NCBI RefSeq assembly: GCF_023053635.1
Contig: NC_086172.1
Coordinates: 24,457,501 to 24,521,500, forward strand
Direction of reading: 5' to 3'
Source of the DNA: Elgaria multicarinata webbii
Taxonomy: Eukaryota; Chordata; Lepidosauria; Squamata; Anguidae
Length of the DNA: 64,000 bases
Below, in pieces: positions 55,424 through 64,000 of the stretch (position 1 is the first letter of the stretch; the number at the start of each line of letters is the position of its first letter). The notes below the pieces were generated by a model. The model searched no databases, was not told the origin of the DNA, and saw only the letters and a program-made list of their open reading frames with translations. The position numbers and the translations under genes were made by a program.

Positions 55424-57875
55424 TGGAGGAGTATAAGTAGGTTATAATGTGGGGCTTTGACCAACCTACCCACCCATCCTACCCCATTCCTCTGGCACGA
55501 GGATCATGGAATGTTCCCCACAATGAAATACGGCTTTTGGGATGTCTCAGATTCCCCACCCCCTCATCTAGCTGGACTGGCCAAATCCCCAAATGATCAA
55601 TCAGGTTATAAGATCCTGATTGGTTGCAGTTTCTGGCCCTGAATCTTGGGGACAATATGCTGCAAGGAATTAATGGCTGTAATCCCAAACTCACTCGCTT
55701 TGGACTGGATCCCATTGACCTCACTGGGACATCTGAGTGGGGATGCAAGGGGGCTACAGGCTTACACACATAGGCCTCGAATGGCCAGGTTCGGACAATC
55801 GTGTGTGTGTGTGTGGTTGAAGTCACCATGGCTTCTTTTCCCAGGCCCGGGCATGCTGCTTGTGCAACCATCATTTGCCTAAATACCCACTGCTCAGGTT
55901 ATCGTGTCATCTGAACCTGGCAAGGTGTGTGGCAGGGATGGCTTCTAAACCACCCCACAACAAGCCACGAAAACCCATGCCACATCGTGGGTAATTAGGC
56001 GAATGGCAGTTGTGTGAGTGGCATGTGTGGGACAGGAAAAAGAAGGCACCGTGGCTTCTTTTCCCACTGCGATCAATTTCTCTTGTGGGCCCCTTCCTTT
56101 TATAAAAACACCTGAATCTGCTGCTAAGACTTCTTTACTCACCAATGACATAGAGCTGGGTCCCCTTTCCCTTGACTGGGTAATAGGGAGGAGGGAAGAT
56201 CCTTTCCATTCTGCAAACATACAGACCAGCATCAGTTGTCTGCAGCCCGAAAAGTGTAACATTGACACTCTCGTGACTAGTATCAACTTGGACCCGGACA
56301 TCCTTCATGCTGAATGACTCATATTCAGCAGTAAAGGACGTAGCACAGATCTCGATGGACTCATTGCCTATCTGTTTCAGCAACGCTATTCTGAGATCAG
56401 TTGCATCTCCAGCATTGTTATATTCACAGACAAAGCGGGCAGCCTCTTGCGTTTTTGCCACTATGAATGCTGGCTGGGTCACTTCCATCACTATCGTAAA
56501 GAAAGAAAGAAAGAAATGAGATAAATGGACATGTCCAAGAGAAATGCATGTTTCTAACATGGGTGCATAATTTCTGTCAAAAATTGAAAGCTTCATGCAG
56601 GATTCTTTTTTTTTCCTTTTTTCTTTTAAAGCATCATTATATATTTACTTTTATTTACAATTATCTTTCCATCAATTGCTCAGTTATAGTGACTTTATAA
56701 AAAAATATGATAGCAGCAGAAAAATGCAACCCCATAAACATACAGAAGATAAATGAGTTTATTTTTAATATCTACAGCTATATGCTTGATGTGAAAATCC
56801 ATACTACACCATTGTCTCCCTTGTGTCTATTTGGAAGATTGTAGCAGTCGGGCGCTGTCTGCCATGCCTGGATTGAGCTCCAGGTGAGAGACCTGCTCCT
56901 TCCTGCTACCCCCTGCCACTGCTGAAATCCTTCCTTTGTTCCTCGTTCCAACTCCATTACCAGCTGAACTAAGAATCTAGGACCAGAGCTTGCTTTTTTC
57001 CTCCTCCCTCCCAAGCCCTTTTCCTTTTGTCTTGTGCCTTCTAGATTGTAAGCCTGCAGAGAGGGACTGTCTTATTTCTGATATTTGTAAGTCATTCTGG
57101 GAATCCTTTTGGCTGAAGAGAAGGGTTTATTGATTTATTGATTTATTACATTTCTATACCGCCCAATAGCTCTCTGGGCGGTTCACAAAAATTAAAACCG
57201 TTCAAAGTATAAAACAACAGGATAAAACCATAATATAAAATACAATATAAAAGCTCAACCAGATAAAAACAGCAGCAATGCAAAATTACAAATTTAAAAC
57301 ACCAAGTTAAAATTTATTTATTGACTGTTAAAATGCTGGGAGAATAAAAAGGTCTTCACCTGGCGTCTAAAAGCATATAATGTAGGTGCCAAGTGAACTT
57401 CCTTAGGGAGCTCATTCCATAGCCGGGGTGCCACAGCAGAGAAGGCCCTCCTCCTGGTAGCCACCTGCCTCACTTCCTTTGGCAGGAGCTCACGGAGAAG
57501 GACCCCTGAGGATGACCTTAGGGTCCGGGCAGGTACATATGGGGGGAGACGTTCCTTCAGATAGCCTGGCCCCAAGCCATTTAAATGTTAATACCAGCAC
57601 TTTGAATCAGGCATTTTTAAAAAATGCTTTAAATAAATGAAATTAACAATAATAGATCATAAGTTCCTCAGCTGTCATCTCATTCTTTGTGAAGTACCAT
57701 GTACATAGATGGAGAAAATACCAACAGCAACAGCCGCAGAGCCAATGTATTTCTCTCCTGGATTATTCTTCTGCATCAGAGAAACTTTTCAGCCCTTCAC
57801 CTTTCTTACCTACCTACCTTTGCAGAAGCCAGCCACTATGCTGGAAAAGACAAGGGTGAAGACAAGTGGAATCAT
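52803..57875 (-). CDS. CTLA4: CTLA4, complete four-exon gene
   Basis: Minus-strand exons 57818-57875, 56143-56490, 53311-53432 and 52803-52859, all with AG/GT borders and phases matching mammalian CTLA4. Exon 2 is 348 bp, as in human. The predicted protein has about 194 residues against 223 in human. CTLA4 is a T-cell surface receptor that competes with CD28 for CD80/CD86 and restrains activation. Its order is leader, IgV domain with FVCEY and DAGLYVC cysteines, a PPPYY loop, a YVI-D-KDPCPDSC stalk, one transmembrane helix (HLFLWIIISVFSGLL), and a tail. PPPYYPVKGKGTQLYVI and the stalk CPDS separate it from CD28. Oddities: a very short tail, IFPPPY in place of MYPPPY, and the loss of one IgV cysteine. 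No inactivating change is seen, so I treat it as a working gene. Confidence 0.95.
52950..53215. other. CpG-rich island inside CTLA4 intron 3
   Basis: About 265 bp with dense CpG and GC, in sharp contrast to the AT-leaning neighbourhood. It has GC-rich open frames on both strands but no recognised domain. It may be an inserted repeat or promoter-like sequence. Confidence 0.6.
53311..53432 (-). CDS. CTLA4: CTLA4 exon 3, stalk and transmembrane
   Basis: 122 bp, phase 1 to 0. Acceptor tatttcag at 53440-53433 and donor gtaagt. Encodes D then KDPCPDSCPD (stalk, two cysteines), MHLFLWIIISVFSGLLGY (membrane helix) and ILRKA. One stalk cysteine corresponds to the dimer-forming residue in mammals; the second is extra. 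Confidence 0.95.
54345..54490. mobile_element. Palindromic MITE (family G, GGCCATGGCTAGA)
   Basis: Inverted ends taggccatggctagatc and ggtctagctaaggcctta. Relative at 60175-60316. In CTLA4 intron 2. Confidence 0.75.
54500..54640. mobile_element. Short palindromic MITE
   Basis: gggttcatttctatgcatat with mirrored atgcataggattgtgccc. In CTLA4 intron 2. Confidence 0.5.
54930..55215 (+). mobile_element. LINE ORF C-terminal fragment, R4/Dong-like
   Basis: An open frame gives KEEEKREKCAPLAMEVKELW, then VTIIPLGPVSEENLQKLGLP and KYIHTNIQKAVIL. Same element as 21275-21700, in opposite orientation. In CTLA4 intron 2. Confidence 0.7.
55370..55420. repeat. (AT)25 microsatellite
   Basis: About 50 bp of uninterrupted AT dinucleotides in CTLA4 intron 2. 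Likely to be polymorphic. Confidence 0.95.
55785..56070. mobile_element. Palindromic element (family E)
   Basis: Opposed blocks caccatggcttcttttccc and ggacaggaaaaagaagg, with gtgtcatctgaacctggc and ggttcggacaatcgtgtg. In CTLA4 intron 2. Confidence 0.55.
56143..56490 (-). CDS. CTLA4: CTLA4 exon 2, IgV domain
   Basis: 348 bp, phase 1 to 1. Encodes V, MEVTQPAFIVAKTQEAARFV, the CEYNNAGDATDLRI strand, EICATSF, the NVTLFGLQTTDAGLYVC strand, and RMERIFPPPYY. Canonical IgV cysteines are present. Two N-glycosylation motifs are seen (NES, NVT); the second human site (NGT) is lost (KGT). Confidence 0.95.
56500..57120. other. CTLA4 intron 1, no other gene
   Basis: A (GAAA)n-like run adjoins the exon 2 acceptor at 56500-56517. 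The rest is ordinary AT-rich intron. Confidence 0.5.
57128..57610 (-). mobile_element. L2/CR1-like LINE 3' part
   Basis: A frame at 57575-57318 encodes GYLKERLPPYVPARTLRS and RLWNELPKEV, near-identical in type to 17420-18275. The 3' hairpin at 57160-57183 has lost its loop side (ccgcccaatag/ctctctgggcgg). In CTLA4 intron 1. Confidence 0.9.
57818..57875 (-). CDS. CTLA4: CTLA4 exon 1, signal peptide
   Basis: ATG at 57873-57875, then IPLVFTLVFSSIVAGFCK and donor gtaggt. FCK before the junction matches human VFCK. The sequence upstream in the same frame (ACLGLRKHRAFTSSQ..) resembles the human N-terminus after its Met, but the Met position is CCA and an in-frame stop lies further up. Initiation is therefore placed at the internal ATG, which has a purine at -3. 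The leader is 19 residues instead of about 35. Confidence 0.8.
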
Positions 57876-57950
57876 CTCGAAAGTCAGATGTTGGGACGAT
57901 GTAAATGCTCGATGCTTTCTTAGCCCAAGGCAAGCTGGAAACAAACCAGA

Positions 57951-57960
57951 TTTATATTTA
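57951..57960 (-). promoter_or_regulatory. Possible CTLA4 TATA element
   Basis: Minus strand taaatataaa, about 75 bp upstream of the called start codon. A start site some 30 bp downstream would give a short 5'UTR that excludes the lost ancestral Met. Position is plausible only. Confidence 0.3.
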
Positions 57961-57964
57961 GAAC

Positions 57965-58980
57965 GGCAGGGTCACAGGCAGCTCCTTTTTCAGGTACAGG
58001 ATCTTGGTGTGAAACAGAACCTTGCGACCCACACACAGATTGTGTGTGAGAGAGTGAGTGAGTAAGATAGACAGAGGGAGAAAGAGATTGACAGTATACC
58101 TGAAAAGGTAATCAAGGCTTTGTTATGGTTTTATGTGAACGGAAGTCGAGGGTTGAATCAAGACGTGCACAATTAACCACAAGCGGCAATGAGCGAAGCA
58201 GCATCAAAGAGAAAAATTAGTCAATTTGAAACACATCTTAACCTGAAAACTGTAGAATGTGGCAGGACATTGTCCAATACCAGTAGTGTCAGCATTAGTT
58301 CATTTCCTTCAACTCTTCACGTGTTTCCATTGTGGAAACTGGCAGTCTATGATTTATTAATTAATAGTTTAATATCGTCAAACTGTGCCCACCACATCCA
58401 TTACTTCGGTCTAAATACTTAGCTACATTATCATTACATTTCCCCGTACTCCTGTGTTCTCTGTGCATAGGTAAAATGTTAATCAACAGCATAAGAAAGG
58501 TTTATCCAGCAGGCTATATTATTTAGGCAGTAACAGTGACATAATTTTGAACATTAAATGCACTGTACCCATTAGGGTTAACTATATTCACATTGAGGGC
58601 CTATGCATGGGAGGAGAAACCTACACTTTTAGATTGGGGGGGGGGGAGTGAGGACACCCAGCCCAGGTTGCAACCCATTACCGCTTAGAGATTTTATTAT
58701 ATTAAACAAACAGTACATAAATATTATGGATAAAAGAATATTATGAATAAATAAACAAATTGCCATAAGGGAAAAATGAGGGTAAGATTATACTTGAAGA
58801 TATTTACAGGAACATATTCTCCTTGTTTCAATAGATTGTTATGTATTTGGGGTCAGTCTAAATGACCTGCAGGGATACCTTACAACTCAGTGGCTCTGAG
58901 TAAAACAGAATTCACACACACACATACATACTAATTCATTTTTGTTATACAGGGCCTGAGGGGTTAGGATGAAATTAATC
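57965..58980. other. No gene seen; upstream of CTLA4
   Basis: GA/GT-rich tract near 58030-58090 and AT-rich sequence. No CD28-like exon was found. Confidence 0.45.
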
Positions 58981-58984
58981 TAGG

Positions 58985-59210
58985 TGAGAACCAGTGTGGT
59001 GTAGTGGTTAAAGTGTCGGACTGGGAGTCAGGAGATCCAGGTTCTAGTCCCCGCTTGGCCATGGAAGCTCACTGGGTGACTTTGGGCCAGTCACAGACTC
59101 TCAGCCCAACCTACCTCACAGGGTTGTTGTTGTGAGGATAAAATGGAGAGGAGGATTGTGTATGCCACCTTGAGTTCCTTGGAGGAAAAAAGGCAGGATA
59201 TATAAGGCTG
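58985..59210 (+). repeat. Squamate tRNA-derived SINE (Sauria-type)
   Basis: tRNA-like head gtggtgtagtggttaaag (A box) and gatccaggttctagtccc (B box), middle gactttgggccagtcacag, caacctacctcacagggttg, and tail ttccttggaggaaaaaaggc. Confidence 0.9.
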
Positions 59211-59730
59211 AATCTAAGACAAAAGGAAAGCTGCTTTTGCCTTGCAGAGGAGGATCTGCTGGGCAGCAGAGAAGACGCAGGGTTTGCTTGGAGTTGGGTT
59301 GTTATAAGACTTGACCCCGAACACACTGTAAATCAACCTTCATAAATGAAACACCACAAGTCTCCCGTGCCCTCCTTCTAGGAAACTGAAGTCTAAGTAA
59401 GTGCTGAAGCCCATGCAAGTTCACCCCTCCCAGGACTGGGATGCAGGAGCATAACCAGATCTATTGACCAGGTCTTATGAGATTTGTTGGAGCCAATCGG
59501 AACTAGAACAGGCAACGTTCTGAGCAGTTGGCCCCCTCTAGAACACAGAGATGTGGGCTTGTGGGACTTGCAGTGCCGTTCATTGTAACCATTTTCTGAG
59601 GGTAGCCAGTGATGGAGATAGGATTTATAGACCCAAAATATACAGTACTGTGCAAAAGTCTTAGGCCACTTGAAAAACGCAAATTGAAGCTGAGCAGTGT
59701 GTATTTGTTTGAGGGGGGTGGGGGACACTA

Positions 59731-59906
59731 TGGCCCCATTCAGAAGACACCTTAAACCATGGCTTTAACCATGGTGGTTAAGCCAGAAAGCCAGGCTGTG
59801 TTCAGAAGACACCTTAAACCACGGCTTTAACCACAGTGAGTAAAGCAAAAAGCCTTATTCACTGTGGTTAAAGCCATGGATTAAGGTGTCTTCTGTACGG
59901 GCCCAC
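59731..59906. mobile_element. Palindromic MITE (family D), compound
   Basis: Two successive left ends (ttcagaagacaccttaaacc) and one right end. The same compound structure begins at 63899. Nested in the Tc1 element. Confidence 0.8.
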
Positions 59907-60174
59907 CATAACATTGACGTAAACACAAGGAAACAATACAATGAGAAGTAACAAAAACTCCTGGTGTTTTTAAAACAAGTCAATATTTTCTGTGGCCTCC
60001 CTTAGAATGCAAAACTGAAGCAATTCGCTTTGGTAGACTGTTGTGTATTTTTTTCAAGTAGTCCTGTGGTAAATCCTTTCAAGCTTCTTGCAGGATTTGC
60101 CATAACTCTTCTTTTGACTTGGACTGCTTTTTGTTCTTTTCCCAGTCCAAATGATCCCATACAGCTTCAATTAT

Positions 60175-60316
60175 GGCCACAGCTAGACCTAAGGTTTATC
60201 CTGGGATCATCCAGGGTTCGCCCCTGCCTGAGCACTGGATCCCCTGTGTGTCACCTAGATGAACAGGTTTGACCCCTGGACGATCCAGGGATAAACCTTA
60301 GGTCTAGCTATGGCCG
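60175..60316. mobile_element. Palindromic MITE (family G)
   Basis: tggccacagctagacctaag to its mirror cttaggtctagctatggcc. Nested in the Tc1 element. Confidence 0.8.
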
Positions 60317-60659
60317 AAGTTGAGGTCTGGGCTCTGAGGTGGCCAATCTAATACTGTTCCAACTCCAGATTTCTGCTCTAAGTAGGTCTTAATGGTGTTT
60401 TCTGAGAGTTTGGGGTCATTATCATGCTGAAAGATAAAGGGAGGTGTTCCCCCCCTCCCCCAAATCAGTCCTTTCCCTGAAGGTACAGAAAGATGAATCA
60501 AAATCTGTTTATATTTCTAAGCGTTCATAAGTCCATCGATTTTGATGGGTCGTAATGTGTCAAATCATTATGATCCCATCATGGTAGCACTTTATCCCCT
60601 CCTGCGCATTTATATCTCGTTGGACACACAGTGACATTTGTTGCAGTATATTGGATAAC

Positions 60660-60770
60660 GTGGAATAAAAAGCAGGAAATAACACCATGAAAGCAGTATA
60701 TGGAATGTGTAAAGTGCCCCAAAAGTTATCAGTGCACTTCAATGCCACTATAAAGCAGTAGTGTAGCTCT
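60660..60770. mobile_element. Fragment of MITE family B
   Basis: cagtgcacttcaatgccact and ataaagcagtagtgtagctc. Nested in the Tc1 element. Confidence 0.65.
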
Positions 60771-61091
60771 CCTCCAGTTCCCCGACACCGTCGGCTGAAA
60801 TACACCCCCAAACCATGACAGAGCTGCCACCATGTTTCACAGAAGGCTGCCAACACTCTTCTCTCCAACTCTACTTCTGATATTTTGGCATCTTTGTGAA
60901 CAAAAGAATTCAAATTTGGACTCATTGCTCCATAAGACTTTCTGCCACAGGTTGTCGCTCTATGCTTTATGGTCTTTCACGTGCTGCAATCTCTTCCGTT
61001 GTTGCCCTTCTGCAAGAATGGTTTCTTAGCTGCAACGTGCCCTGCAAGACCATTTCTTGTAAGACTTCTTCTCACGGTCAAAGCATGTACT

Positions 61092-61357
61092 TAGGGTGAC
61101 CATATGGAAAGGAGAACAGGGCTCCTGTGTCTTTAACAGTTGCATACAAAAAGGAATTTCAGCAGGTGTCATTTGTATGCATGCAGCACCTGGAGAAATT
61201 CCCTCTTCGTCATCTTTATAAGGCTTTAAAGCGCCTTATAACAGTTTTGACAACTGTTGGGGCCCAAGACACACTGCATATACAGGTTTCAAAACGTTTT
61301 CAAAGTGCTTTAAAGCGCTTTAAATGCAATAGTGTAGATCCCCCCCAAGTCACCCTA
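61092..61357. mobile_element. Chimeric MITE: family A left end, other right part
   Basis: Starts ttagggtgaccatatggaaag as family A. From about 61215 it changes to a family-B-like part (ttgacaactgttggggccc) and ends aagtcacccta. Either a recombined element or two insertions. No matching target duplication. Confidence 0.6.
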
Positions 61358-61877
61358 ACTTCGGTGCCACATGACTCTGCCAGACGTTGAGCAAGCACTT
61401 CACTGGATTTCCTTTTCTCCCTCAAGGTGATGGCCTTTAAGTCAGATGAAGACAATATTCCACTGCGTTTTCTGTATTCAGCTTGCCCAGTTTCTTCAAA
61501 TTTCTTTATGACAGCTTGAACACCACATCTTGAAAATCTACTTAGGTGGGCTATTGCTCGCTGAAAATTGCCTTGTTGAATTGCCTATGATTTTATGTCT
61601 GTCAAACTGTGTTAGCTTAGCCATTTTCAAATTTCTCCCTGGCATACCAGCCATTCCATGTACCATTTCATTCACCTACTTTTTAATCCAGTTTTCAGAC
61701 CTCAGAAGTAAGCATAGGGCTGCAGAGCACATCTTTTCAGTTTGCTGTTTTAGACTTTAAAAAAAAGCTTCTGAGTGACACTATTAAAAGTCAGTTCTAT
61801 ACGTGTTTACTCAGAAGTAAGGCTCTCTCTGTTCAATGGGGTTTACTCAAGGTAAGCATGAATCAGATTTTAGTATG

Positions 61878-62135
61878 ACTTCGAGCCTCGTGTGGCACAA
61901 AGCGGTAAAGCAGCAGTTTCTGCAGCTGAAACTCTCCCCATGGCCTGAGTTCGATCCCAGAGGAAGCTGGTTTCAGGCAGCCTGCTTGGGTCGACTCAGC
62001 CTTCCATCCTCCCGAGGTCGGTAAAATGAGTACCCAGTTAGCTGGGGGAAAGGTAATAATGGCCGGGGAAGGCAACAGCAAACCACCCCGCTATAAGGCC
62101 TGCCAAGAAAACGACAGCGAAAGCTGGCGTCCCTC
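61878..62135 (+). repeat. tRNA-derived SINE (squamate type)
   Basis: Head tggcacaaagcggtaaagc and gagttcgatcccag (B box), then cgactcagccttccatcctc, ccgaggtcggtaaaatgag and agcaaaccaccccgct. Nested in the Tc1 element. Confidence 0.9.
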
Positions 62136-62277
62136 ATCAATGGGATTTACTCTTGAGTAAGGGAACCACCAGATCTGTAGTTTATGAATTTGGAGATGCA
62201 CGGCTTCGCATGATCAAAGGAAAGGAAGATTGATCCTTCACACTGGTGGACTATCAGGAAAATGGGTTTAAGGGGGG

Positions 62278-62560
62278 AATTTTAAAAATCCCAAAAAATC
62301 AAGGGATGAACCAATCCGATTCAAACTTTGCATGCTGAAAGCCCTCCTTAAGTGCTATCACTATGCCAAGTATGATTTCTTTATCTTTAAAACTTATGCA
62401 GATGTAAGCATTATTTTAATTTCCATTTTAAAAATTCCTTAAAATCAAGAAATAAATCAATCTGATTCAAACTTGGGGTGGCTAAAGCCCTCCATAAGAA
62501 CTATCGCTGTGTCAATTTTGATCTCTTTATCTTTAAAAATCAGGGAGCTGCGGACAAGGA
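62278..62560. repeat. Two monomers related to the 23.4-kb array
   Basis: aatcaagggatgaaccaatc near 62298 and tcaagaaataaatcaatctg near 62445, about 146 bp apart. Each is followed by gccctccttaag/cctccataag and tctttatctttaaaa. Confidence 0.8.
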
Positions 62561-63309
62561 GGGTGGATTTTCTGCATTTCTTTTAAGGTGAAAACGCCTA
62601 CTCAGGAGTAAGAACATAGAGTTAAATAGGACCTCTCTCCCTCCCCCTTCACAATTGACTGGAGAACCACCCCACCCTCCTCTTTTGTTAGTGAGACCAC
62701 CCTTAGACACACACACACCCCCAACAAAGAATGGGATGGTCAGATAGAATGCAATGACAGCAATACACAGGAGGGGGGAGCACATTTATTTCACAGGGAA
62801 GGAAACTAATCCAGACTTTCCCCGCTCCAAAAAGAAACCAAACATGGAGGGGAAGAGGCGAAATGAGTGCAGGAAGTGGACGATGTCTTGTGAGTACTGG
62901 GCAGAAAAACCGCATACCGGGCATGGCAATAAATCACTGGTGTGATGGAGCTCTTTGTTAAATTCCAACACCAGCACAAATGGTTCAGGTAATCAGTACC
63001 TCATTAAGTTGAATCAGGTGTGCTGGTGGTGGAATTCAACAAATACAGTACATGGAATGAACCTGTGCATGGAATGGCTGGGGTGCCTTGAGGAGAGGTT
63101 TGGGAGAGGTTCTTCTAGCCATCTCACACAATATTAATAACTTTTTGGAAGACGCAAGGAATTCTTGTTACTTTTTAATTGTATTAATGTGTATTTGTTC
63201 TAATGTTATATAGTGTTTTTCTCCTGAGCAAATAAACACTTAATGCCCAGATAAATAACTTTAAACATAATTTTCTTGGGTTGCCTAAGACTTTTGCACA
63301 GTACTGTAT

Positions 63310-63895
63310 GTGAGTAAATATCGAGTTCCCACATGCAAGCACTTCATGTGTCAATTTCACCAATGGTACAGACAAGTGAAACTGCTTCAGACATGTCAGT
63401 ATGCACGCATATGTGAATCCACATAGTGTGCATTCTGAATCCATTACATATGAAGAGAGTCCATGGGCGGATCCACACGTCAGCCCCAGAGCGCATTTAT
63501 GCGACCCCAGGGCACCCCGAAAACGATAGTCTGTACTTGCCTGTAAAAAGAAACGAGGAAGAGACGCTGCCGATGACGCCACCCAGCTTCCTGCTCTCCG
63601 GCCGGCTCGGAGAGCTCTTTTTGAAGAAGGCGGGGTAGAGAGCTTTTTCCGCTCTCCACCCAGCTCTCTAATTTTCTCATCCAGAATTAGATGGGTTTTC
63701 ATGCTATTTCTAGTGTTTGACAGACCCAGGAGATATGAGTTGGCATCTGTTCTTATCCAACGACTCACAAGAGTAATCTTGAGTCAGTCACTCAGCCAGA
63801 GTTCAAGAGTGCCCAAAGAGACCTCCTTGGGGGCCGGCAGGCAGGAATTCATCCAGCAGGGTGTGATACAGAAATAGGCCTTGGTTGCACAGCAA
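63310..63895. other. No gene seen
   Basis: Includes a GC-richer block at about 63470-63660 with open frames on both strands but no recognised domain. Confidence 0.45.
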
Positions 63896-63898
63896 CAC

Positions 63899-64000
63899 TG
63901 AGCCTGTTCAGAAGACACCTTAAACCATGGCTTTAACCACGGTGGTTAAGCCAGAAAGCTAGGCCGTGTTCAGAAGACACCTTAAACCATGGCTTTAACC
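63899..64000. mobile_element. Palindromic MITE (family D), cut by window edge
   Basis: gagcctgttcagaagacacc, then a second copy gtgttcagaagacacc at about 63966, in the same order as 59731-59820. Confidence 0.8.

Larger units (their letters stand above)
59643..63306 (-). mobile_element. Tc1/mariner transposon, dead, loaded with later insertions
   Basis: Terminal inverted repeats CAGTACTGTGCAAAAGTCTT at 59643 and its mirror ending at 63306. TA duplications at 59641-59642 and 63307-63308. The minus-strand transposase is recognisable: MAKLTQFDRHKIIGNST-type N-terminal helix (about 61625-61565), WSNESKFE at about 60935 (first catalytic Asp replaced by Asn), FQHDNDPKL at about 60440, and VLDWPPQSPDLN at about 60330. 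Frames are interrupted, so it cannot be active. A normal element is near 1.5 kb; here 3.66 kb because other elements lie inside. Confidence 0.9.

Noticed and set aside
56143-56490. Identity as CD28 rather than CTLA4
   Set aside because: PPPYYPVKGKGTQLYVI, the CPDS stalk and the GIYEKF tail match CTLA4; CD28's stalk and YMNM tail are absent.
61895-61970. Second tRNA-like segment
   Set aside because: Head of a tRNA-derived SINE, as above.

Overview
This window reads as nuclear DNA of a squamate reptile (lizard or snake). Genes are sparse, split by introns, and set in dense transposon debris. The evidence for squamate is a BovB/RTE LINE 3' end, tRNA-derived SINEs of the types common in squamates, CR1 ends with an (ATTCTATG)n tail, and many copies of an L2/CR1-like LINE with a characteristic 3' hairpin. 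The species cannot be named from the sequence alone.

Layout. (1) 1-3.2 kb: repeat DNA, including a complete-looking hAT-like element (834-2671) with an 8-bp target duplication and an internal tandem array. (2) 3.2-7.7 kb: a decayed Ty3/gypsy fossil on the minus strand, interrupted by an intronless, 3'-truncated copy of GALNT6 on the plus strand. (3) 8.9-17.3 kb: eleven phase-consistent exons on the minus strand of a maestro-type HEAT-repeat (MROH) gene, with MITEs and LINE pieces in its introns. (4) 17.4-52 kb: almost entirely LINE, SINE, CR1, MITE and simple-repeat sequence. It holds a long inverted repeat (22.1-23.1 kb), a ~150-bp tandem array (23.4-24.0 kb), and one unidentified candidate exon pair on the plus strand (45.9 and 47.5 kb). 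(5) 52.8-57.9 kb: a complete four-exon CTLA4 on the minus strand. (6) 58-64 kb: SINEs and a Tc1/mariner element (59,643-63,306) into which several other elements have inserted.

The genes do not form an operon or a shared pathway. CTLA4 is a T-cell inhibitory receptor. In mammals its neighbours are CD28 and ICOS; I could not find either here. The CTLA4 model is the main biological content. It keeps the family's exon structure exactly but has a much shorter cytoplasmic tail, an altered ligand-binding hexapeptide, no partner for one IgV cysteine, and a shortened leader. The other notable content is the transposon record. Several non-autonomous families have readable target duplications that fit hAT transposition, four of them with the central-TA pattern of Buster-type hATs.
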